Assembly: GCA_938003835.1 (NCBI GenBank)
Contig: CALKXJ010000013.1
Span: 203,850-267,849 of the forward strand
DNA length: 64,000 bases
Direction of reading: 5' to 3'
DNA from: an uncultured Bryobacteraceae bacterium
GTDB taxonomy: Bacteria; Acidobacteriota; Terriglobia; Bryobacterales; Bryobacteraceae
The notes under the pieces are model-generated. The model was not told the origin of the DNA. It saw only the letters and a program-made list of their open reading frames with translations, and made no database searches. Position 1 is the first letter of the stretch. Each line of letters starts with the position of its first letter. Both the position numbers and the translations under genes were made by a program. Positions 58,230-64,000 of this stretch are shown piece by piece.

Positions 58230-58921
58230 GTGCCGGGCGCAAGGCGGTCTGTTTGCTGAGCGGCGGTCTGGACTCCTCCACCGCGCTGGCCTGGGCGCGC
58301 CGCGAAGGCTTCGACTGCTACGCCCTCTCGTTCGACTACGGCCAGCGCCACCGCGTCGAGCTCGAAGCGGCGCGCCGTATCGCGCAAGTGCTCGGGGCCG
58401 TCGAGCATGTCATCGTACGCATCGATCTCGCCCAGTTCGGAGGCTCGGCGCTCACGGCCGATCTCCCGGTGCCCAAAGGTCGCTCGCCGGAGGAGATGGC
58501 CTCCCAGATCCCGGTCACCTATGTGCCGGCGCGCAACACCATCTTCCTGGCCGTGGCGCTCGGCTGGGCCGAGGTGCTCGGCGCAGCCGACCTGGTCATC
58601 GGCGTCAATGCGCTCGACTACTCCGGCTATCCCGACTGCCGGCCGGAGTTCATCGAAGCCTTCGAGCGGCTGGCAAACCTGGCCACCAAGGCGGGCGTGG
58701 AGGGCCGCCTGCGCCTGAAGGTGCACACCCCGCTGATTCACCTCACCAAGGCCGCGATCGTGCGGCTGGCCGCCGAGCTCGGCGTCGATTTCCGGTTCAC
58801 CCACTCCTGCTACGACCCGCACCCGGACGGCCGCCCCTGCGGCGCCTGCGACGCCTGCCTGCTGCGCAGGAAGGGTTTCGCCGAGGCCGGCCTCGTGGAT
58901 CCTCTGGAAGCGGCCCCGTGA
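58226..58921 (+). CDS. queC: 7-cyano-7-deazaguanine synthase
   Basis: ATP-dependent enzyme converting 7-carboxy-7-deazaguanine to preQ0 in queuosine synthesis (231 aa, cytoplasmic). [20 protein letters not shown] is the PP-loop, [19 protein letters not shown] follows, and [20 protein letters not shown] is a core motif. The C-terminal zinc site is in [20 protein letters not shown]. The GTG start overlaps the MFS stop by four bases and the stop overlaps queE by four bases. queD is not present in the window. Confidence 0.96.
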   Translation: MSAGRKAVCLLSGGLDSSTALAWARREGFDCYALSFDYGQRHRVELEAARRIAQVLGAVEHVIVRIDLAQFGGSALTADLPVPKGRSPEEMASQIPVTYVPARNTIFLAVALGWAEVLGAADLVIGVNALDYSGYPDCRPEFIEAFERLANLATKAGVEGRLRLKVHTPLIHLTKAAIVRLAAELGVDFRFTHSCYDPHPDGRPCGACDACLLRRKGFAEAGLVDPLEAAP

Positions 58922-59601
58922 AGATCGCCGAGCTCTTCTACTCGATTCAGGGTGAAGGCATGCTCATCGGCACGCCCTCGGTCTTCATCCGCACGAGCGG
59001 CTGCAATCTGCGCTGTCGCTGGTGCGATACGCCCTACACGTCGTGGGCGCCCGAGGGAGAAGAGATGTCGCTCGAGGCGATCCTGGACTATGTCCGGGCC
59101 CATTCGACCGGCTTCGTCGTGGTCACCGGCGGCGAGCCGATGATCGCCCCCGAACTCGTTCCGCTCACCGAGGCGCTCCGGCGCGCCAACCAGCACATCA
59201 CCATCGAGACCGCCGGAACCGTCGATGCGCCCGTCGCCTGCGACCTGATGAGCGTGAGCCCCAAGCTGGCCAACTCCACTCCCTGGGAGCAGCAAGCCGG
59301 CCGGTGGGCCGAGATCCACGAGCGGCGGCGCATCCGGCTCGAAGTGTTGCGGCGGCTGATCGCCCGCTACCCCTATCAGTTGAAGTTCGTTGTCGCCGCG
59401 CCGGAGGATCTCGGCGAGATCCGCGCCCTGGTAAAGGAGCTCGCGGCGGACCGCTCCCGCGTGATTCTGATGCCGGAGGGGACCGATCCCGAAATCCTTC
59501 GCGAGCGCGGCCGGTGGCTGGCCGAGCTCTCCAAGCAGGAAGGCTACCGCTTCAGCCCGCGCCTGCACATCGATCTGTGGGGCAACCGCCGGGGCGTCTG
59601 A
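58918..59601 (+). CDS. queE: 7-carboxy-7-deazaguanine synthase (radical SAM)
   Basis: Radical SAM enzyme forming 7-carboxy-7-deazaguanine from 6-carboxytetrahydropterin (227 aa). [20 protein letters not shown] is the typical N-terminus, the [4Fe-4S] motif is [18 protein letters not shown] (CX3CX2C), and [17 protein letters not shown] binds [15 protein letters not shown] is the QueE substrate region. GTG start overlaps queC by four bases. Ends 29 bases before the IMPase gene, which has its own promoter. Confidence 0.95.
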   Translation: MKIAELFYSIQGEGMLIGTPSVFIRTSGCNLRCRWCDTPYTSWAPEGEEMSLEAILDYVRAHSTGFVVVTGGEPMIAPELVPLTEALRRANQHITIETAGTVDAPVACDLMSVSPKLANSTPWEQQAGRWAEIHERRRIRLEVLRRLIARYPYQLKFVVAAPEDLGEIRALVKELAADRSRVILMPEGTDPEILRERGRWLAELSKQEGYRFSPRLHIDLWGNRRGV

Positions 59602-59618
59602 GGCTCGCGCGGCCCGGT

Positions 59619-59624
59619 TACACT
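59619..59624 (+). promoter_or_regulatory. -10 box (TACACT), apparently leaderless start
   Basis: TACACT ends six bases before the GTG at 59631, so a +1 seven bases after the box would coincide with the start codon. This decides between GTG at 59625, which would lie before the expected transcription start, and GTG at 59631. Confidence 0.45.
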
Positions 59625-59630
59625 GTGACG

Positions 59631-60413
59631 GTGAAATATCAGGCGGAGCTCGAATACGCGCTGGGGTTGGTCCGCCGGGCCGGCGAAACCGCGCTCGGCT
59701 ACTGGCGGACTGGGCTCGAGGCCGAGGACAAGGCAGACGACTCGCCCGTGACGCTCGCCGACCGCGCCGTCGAGCGGCTCTTGGCGGCCGCGCTCGAGGA
59801 GGCCTTCCCCGAAGACGGCCTGCTGGGCGAGGAGGGCGGCGACAGGCAGGCCGCGAGCGGCCGCCGCTGGATCATCGATCCGATCGACGGCACCCGCGAT
59901 TTTGTCCGCGGCAGCCGCACCTGGGCGGTGATGCTGGCGCTTGAAGACGAAGGCGACGTCGTCCTGGGCGTTTGTCACCTGCCGGCGCTCGGGGAGACCT
60001 ACTGGGCCGTGCGCGGCGGCGGCGCCTTTGAAAACGGCGAGCGCATCCGCGTCTCCTCGATATCCGAGGTGAGCCGGGCCGTGCTCTGCTTCAACGACTT
60101 CGCCAACCTCACCCGCTGCCCGTTCGCGGCCCGGCTCGACGGCTGGATGGCCCGCTTCTGGGCGGTGCGCAATCCCGGCGGCTCGCCCGGCGCACTGCTG
60201 GTGGCCTCGGGCCGCGCCGACGCCTGGATCGAGCCGAGTTGCCAGCCCTGGGATCTCGCCCCGCTCAAGATCATCGCCGAAGAGGCCGGCGGCGTCTTCT
60301 CGAACTTCGGCGGCTCCAGCAGCATCTGGGGCGGGGATTGCTTCATCTGTAGCCCGGCGCTCGAAGCCGAGCTCCGCGGGTTTCTCGCACCCCCGGTGCG
60401 CGATAATCGCTAG
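59631..60413 (+). CDS. Inositol monophosphatase family protein (histidinol-phosphatase-like)
   Basis: Mg2+-dependent phosphatase (260 aa, cytoplasmic). Metal-binding motifs are DGLLGEEGGDRQAA (Glu), WIIDPIDGTRDFVRGSRTW (DPIDGT), and SCQPWDLAPLKIIAEEAGG (WDxAP). These match HisN-type histidinol phosphatases and IMPases. The start at 59631 is preferred because a TACACT -10 box ends six bases earlier. Not clearly co-transcribed with queE. It precedes metH by 25 bases. Substrate: histidinol phosphate is a good guess but inositol phosphate, adenosine bisphosphate or NADP remain possible. Confidence 0.88.
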   Translation: MKYQAELEYALGLVRRAGETALGYWRTGLEAEDKADDSPVTLADRAVERLLAAALEEAFPEDGLLGEEGGDRQAASGRRWIIDPIDGTRDFVRGSRTWAVMLALEDEGDVVLGVCHLPALGETYWAVRGGGAFENGERIRVSSISEVSRAVLCFNDFANLTRCPFAARLDGWMARFWAVRNPGGSPGALLVASGRADAWIEPSCQPWDLAPLKIIAEEAGGVFSNFGGSSSIWGGDCFICSPALEAELRGFLAPPVRDNR

Positions 60414-60438
60414 ATGAGACTGGTTTTCATCCTCTTCG

Positions 60439-63400
60439 ATGAACGATCGTGAAATCCGGCGCCAGGCGCTCGCCGAAGCGCTCTCGACCCGCATTGTCGT
60501 GCTCGACGGCGCCATGGGCACCATGATCCAGGCGCGGCGCCTCTCGGCGGATGACTTCGGCGGCCCGCAGCTGGAGGGCTGCAACGAGCACCTCGTCCTG
60601 AGCCGGCCGGACGTCATCCTCGACATCCACCGCGCCTATCTGGCTTCCGGCGCCGACATCATCGAGACGGACACCTTCGGCGGAACCCGCATCGTCCTTG
60701 CCGAATACGGCCTCGAGGATCAGGTCTACCGGATCAATTTCGAAGCGGCGCGGCTGGCCCGCCAGGCCGCGGACGAGTTCTCCGCGCCTGGGCGGCCGCG
60801 CTTCGTCGCCGGTTCGATGGGGCCGACCACCAAGGCGATCACGGTCACCGGAGGCATCACCTTCGCCGAGCTGCGCGAGGCTTTTTACGAGCAGGCGCGG
60901 GCGCTGGTCGAAGGCGGGGCCGACCTGCTGCTGCTCGAGACCTGCCAGGACACGCGCAACACCAAGGCCGGCATCCTCGCCGTCGACCGCTTGCGCCGCG
61001 AGCTGGGCATCCCGATCCCCCTGATCGTCTCCGGCACCATCGAGCCCACGGGTACGATGCTCGCCGGGCAGACCGCCGACGCCTTCTGGGTCTCGATCTC
61101 CCACGCCGATCTGCTCGCCGTCGGCCTCAACTGCGCCACCGGGCCGGAGTTCATGACAGACCACATCCGGACGCTTCAGGAAATGGCCTGGACGCACCTA
61201 GCGTGTTATCCCAACGCGGGTCTGCCCAACGAGGAAGGGCTGTATCTGGAGACGCCGGAGTCGCTCGCGGCCCAGCTCGAGCGGTTCGCCGACCACGGCT
61301 GGCTGAACGTGGTGGGCGGCTGTTGCGGCACCACGCCGGCGCACATCGCCGCCATCGCCCGCATGGTGGAAGGCAAGCCGCCGCGGCGCGTGCCCGGCCG
61401 GTCGCGGCGCTCCTACTACTCCGGCATCGAGCTGGTCGAAGCCGAAGAGACCAACCGCCCGCTCATCGTCGGCGAGCGCACCAACGTCGTCGGCTCGCGC
61501 CAGTTCCGCCAGCTCGTCGGGGAAGGGAAGTGGGACGAGGCCACCGAGATCGGCCGCCGCCAGATACGCAACGGCGCCCACATCCTCGATGTGTGCCTGC
61601 AATCGAGCGAGCGCGACGAGCTCAAGGACATCCCGCCCTTCTATGAGCACCTGATCCGGAAGGTGAAGGCGCCGCTGATGATCGACACCACCGATCCGCG
61701 CGCCGTCGAGCTGGCGCTCACCTACTGCCAGGGCAAGAGCATCATCAACTCGATCAATCTGGAAGACGGCGAGGAAAAGTTCGAGCGCGTCTGCCCGCTC
61801 GTTCGCGCCTACGGCGCGGCGGTGGTGGTCGGCTGCATCGACGAGGACAAGGTCCAGGCGCAGGCCTTCACGCGGGAGCGCAAGCTGGCCGTCGCCGAGC
61901 GCTCCGTGCGCCTGCTCACGGAAAAATACGGCATCCCCCCCGAGGACATCCTCATCGACCCGCTGGTCTTCCCCTGCGCCACCGGCGACGAGAACTACAT
62001 CGGCGGGGCCGTGGAGACCATCGAGGCGGTGCGGCTGATCAAGGAGCGCATCCCGTACGTCAAGACGATTCTCGGCATCAGCAACGTCTCTTTCGGGCTG
62101 CCGGCGGCCGCGCGCGAGGTGGTCAACTCGGTGTTCCTGTACCACGCCACGAAGGCGGGCCTGGATCTGGCGATCGTCAACTCGGAGAAGATCGAGCGCT
62201 TCGCCTCGATTGCCGAGGCGGAGCGGCGCCTGGCGGAAAACCTGCTGTTCAATCTTCCGCCGGCGGACTCCCCCGCGCTGCGGGATGCGCCCTCGGACTG
62301 GCGGCTTCAGAGCCGCGACGAGCGGATCGCCATCAACCAGTACCACATCGCCGCGGCCGCGGAACATTTCCGCCAGGCGCGCGCCCGCAAGCGCCAGGCC
62401 GAGGAGCTCTCGCTCGATGAACGGCTGGCCAACTACATCATCGAAGGGGTGCGCGACGGGCTCATCGCCGACCTCGACCGCAAACTGGCCGAGGGCGCCA
62501 CGCCGCTCGAGATCATCAACGGGCCGCTGATGCGCGGCATGAACGAGGTGGGGCGGCTGTTCAACAACAACGAGCTGATCGTCGCCGAGGTGCTCCAGTC
62601 GGCCGAGGCAATGAAGGCGGCCGTGGCCTATCTCGAGAAGTTCATGGAGAAGGCCGAGACCAGCGTTCGCGGCAAGGTGATCCTGGCCACGGTCAAAGGC
62701 GACGTCCACGACATCGGCAAGAACCTGGTGGAGATCATCTTCGCCAATAACGGCTATCAGGTGATCAATCTCGGCATCAAGGTGCCGCCGGAGGAGCTGA
62801 TCCGCGCCTGGCGCGAACACTCGCCCGACGCCATCGGCCTCTCCGGCCTGCTGGTCAAGAGCGCCCACCAGATGGTGTTGACGGCGAGCGACTTTCGCGA
62901 GGCCGGAATTCGCGTGCCGCTGCTCGTGGGGGGCGCGGCGCTTTCGGAGAAGTTCACCCGCAGCCGCATTGCGCCTGCTTACGGCGCGCCCACCGTCTAC
63001 GCCAGGGACGCCATGACCGGGCTGCGGCTGCTCAACGAGATCATGGACCCGGCGACGCGCGAGGAGACGCTCCGCCGCTACACCGTCACCGAGGCGGAGA
63101 CGGGTGAGCCCGCCGCCCGCGCCTGCCGCCTCGGGCCTGGCGAGCAGCGCAGCTCGCGCGTGCGGGCCGATATCCCCAAGCCGCGCCCGCCGTATCTCGA
63201 CCGCCGCGTCCGGCTCATCCCGGATTTGAACGAAATCTGGAGCTACATCAATCCGCACATGCTCTACGGGCGCCATCTGGGTTTTCGGGGAAACTTCGAG
63301 AAGGCGCTCGCCGAGCGCGACCGCAAGGCGCTCGAGCTCTATCAGGCGGTCGAGGAGGTCAAGCGCGAAGCCGCCGGCTTCATGAAGGTCCGCGCCGTCT

Positions 63401-63993
63401 GGCAGTTCTTCGAGGCTGAACCGGAGGGCAACGCCGTTCACCTGTTCTCGCCCGGTAGCCAGACGCCGCTTCACACCTTCCGCTTCCCGCGCCAGCCGAA
63501 GGAGGACGGTCTGTCCCTGAGCGACTACGTGCTGCCGCCGGATGAAGGCGGGCGGGACCAGATCGCTCTGTTCGTCGTCACGGCCGGCGAGGGCGTGCGG
63601 GAGCGCGCCGAGGCGGCCAAAGAGGCGGGCGAGTATTTTCGCTCTCACGCTCTTCAGGCGCTGGCGCTCGAGACCGCCGAGGCCGCCGCCGAATGGCTTC
63701 ACCGGCGCTTGCGCGAGGACTGGGGCTTCCCCGATCCGCCTGGCATGTCGATGCGGGAGCGCCTCACCGCCCGCTACCGCGGCAAGCGCTACAGCTTCGG
63801 CTATCCGGCCTGCCCCAATCTGGACGACCAGCAGGGTATCTGGAAACTGCTCCGGCCCGAGGAGATCGGCGTCCGCCTGACCGAAGGGATGATGATGGAG
63901 CCCGAGGCGAGCGTGAGCGCGCTGGTCTTCCACCATCCCGATTGCACCTACTTCGCGGTTACCGAGGCCGAACAGCCGGCCGCGCTGGTCTGA
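60439..63993 (+). CDS. metH: Cobalamin-dependent methionine synthase
   Basis: Transfers a methyl group from methyl-tetrahydrofolate to homocysteine through B12 (1184 aa, complete, close to the usual length). Domains in order: homocysteine-binding barrel (about 1-320) with zinc Cys in LNCATGPEF and NVVGGCCGTTPAHIAAIARM; folate-binding barrel (about 340-605) with IVGERTNVVGSRQFRQLV; B12-binding cap and Rossmann domain (about 650-880) with the cobalt ligand in DVHDIGKNLVEIIFANNGY; and reactivation domain (about 910-1184) with SYINPHMLYGRHLGFRG and SFGYPACPNLDDQ. It begins 25 bases after the phosphatase gene. All catalytic motifs are present. It is the last gene in the window. Confidence 0.98.
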   Translation: MNDREIRRQALAEALSTRIVVLDGAMGTMIQARRLSADDFGGPQLEGCNEHLVLSRPDVILDIHRAYLASGADIIETDTFGGTRIVLAEYGLEDQVYRINFEAARLARQAADEFSAPGRPRFVAGSMGPTTKAITVTGGITFAELREAFYEQARALVEGGADLLLLETCQDTRNTKAGILAVDRLRRELGIPIPLIVSGTIEPTGTMLAGQTADAFWVSISHADLLAVGLNCATGPEFMTDHIRTLQEMAWTHLACYPNAGLPNEEGLYLETPESLAAQLERFADHGWLNVVGGCCGTTPAHIAAIARMVEGKPPRRVPGRSRRSYYSGIELVEAEETNRPLIVGERTNVVGSRQFRQLVGEGKWDEATEIGRRQIRNGAHILDVCLQSSERDELKDIPPFYEHLIRKVKAPLMIDTTDPRAVELALTYCQGKSIINSINLEDGEEKFERVCPLVRAYGAAVVVGCIDEDKVQAQAFTRERKLAVAERSVRLLTEKYGIPPEDILIDPLVFPCATGDENYIGGAVETIEAVRLIKERIPYVKTILGISNVSFGLPAAAREVVNSVFLYHATKAGLDLAIVNSEKIERFASIAEAERRLAENLLFNLPPADSPALRDAPSDWRLQSRDERIAINQYHIAAAAEHFRQARARKRQAEELSLDERLANYIIEGVRDGLIADLDRKLAEGATPLEIINGPLMRGMNEVGRLFNNNELIVAEVLQSAEAMKAAVAYLEKFMEKAETSVRGKVILATVKGDVHDIGKNLVEIIFANNGYQVINLGIKVPPEELIRAWREHSPDAIGLSGLLVKSAHQMVLTASDFREAGIRVPLLVGGAALSEKFTRSRIAPAYGAPTVYARDAMTGLRLLNEIMDPATREETLRRYTVTEAETGEPAARACRLGPGEQRSSRVRADIPKPRPPYLDRRVRLIPDLNEIWSYINPHMLYGRHLGFRGNFEKALAERDRKALELYQAVEEVKREAAGFMKVRAVWQFFEAEPEGNAVHLFSPGSQTPLHTFRFPRQPKEDGLSLSDYVLPPDEGGRDQIALFVVTAGEGVRERAEAAKEAGEYFRSHALQALALETAEAAAEWLHRRLREDWGFPDPPGMSMRERLTARYRGKRYSFGYPACPNLDDQQGIWKLLRPEEIGVRLTEGMMMEPEASVSALVFHHPDCTYFAVTEAEQPAALV

Positions 63994-64000
63994 TTGACGC

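Noticed and set aside
61198..63936. Long open frame antisense to metH (912 codons).
   Set aside because: High GC gives long antisense frames. Its translation has no family motif, while metH on the other strand has every domain motif.
1..64000. CRISPR arrays, insertion sequences, integrases, prophage genes.
   Set aside because: No regularly spaced repeats, transposase, integrase or phage structural motifs were seen.

Overview
The window is a gene-dense, high-GC bacterial chromosome segment. Gene content points to Acidobacteria, probably the Bryobacterales/Solibacter side. Pointers are an Oar-like TonB-dependent receptor with a carboxypeptidase-regulatory N-terminal domain, secreted Asp-box proteins, a sulfatase, a CehA/McbA-type hydrolase fused to a TolB-like propeller, an acidobacterial-style VWA protein, an SMP-30 lipoprotein, and many Tat-like or Sec leaders on hydrolases. 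lpxA and lpxI mark a Gram-negative cell. I saw no rRNA, tRNA, CRISPR array, insertion sequence, prophage or replication origin. No stretch longer than 300 bases lacks a gene. This placement is inference from gene families only.

Layout. 1-9.1 kb: the end of a beta-oxidation enzyme, a secreted esterase, an AI-2E-type permease, a sulfatase, an aldo/keto reductase, a class V aminotransferase, an M48 protease and two membrane proteins. 9.05-11.9 kb: a reverse operon of a lipoprotein, a geranylgeranyl-reductase-like flavoprotein and hemL. 12-15.2 kb: an S9 peptidase and an unrecognised orphan protein with a long leader.

15.3-28.3 kb is the most interesting region: a catabolic locus with a DapA-like aldolase, a PLP lyase, an SDR, two sialidase-like Asp-box proteins, a zinc deacylase, a TonB-dependent receptor, a Na+/solute symporter, an HpcH aldolase, an MBL hydrolase and one FadR-type GntR regulator. 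Four copies of a near-perfect palindrome (core CTGTCGACAG) each sit just upstream of a -10 box in front of its transcription units. This looks like a self-contained, autoregulated regulon. The substrate is unknown.

28.4-32 kb: a VapBC pair with a shortened toxin, then a DJ-1/PfpI protein, a PQQ dehydrogenase and a diheme cytochrome. 32-38 kb: peptidases diverging from fabZ-lpxA-lpxI-Gfo/Idh-tonB. 38-40.1 kb: DUF488, a TIM-barrel isomerase-like protein and a GIY-YIG-like protein. 40.2-45.2 kb: a complete group 3b-like NiFe hydrogenase operon with an embedded stand-alone cyclic-nucleotide-binding protein and a maturation protease. 45.2-52.5 kb: secreted or cytoplasmic hydrolases (two amidohydrolases, a nitrilase, SMP-30, TolB-CehA, a Tat-exported DapA-like protein). 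52.6-57 kb: a VWA protein, a GT39-like glycosyltransferase, an orphan winged-helix protein and a frameshifted double-propeller gene. 57-64 kb: an MFS transporter with queC-queE, an IMPase-family phosphatase and metH.

Several promoters place the -10 box only about 5-11 bases before the start codon, so leaderless or near-leaderless transcripts seem common here.
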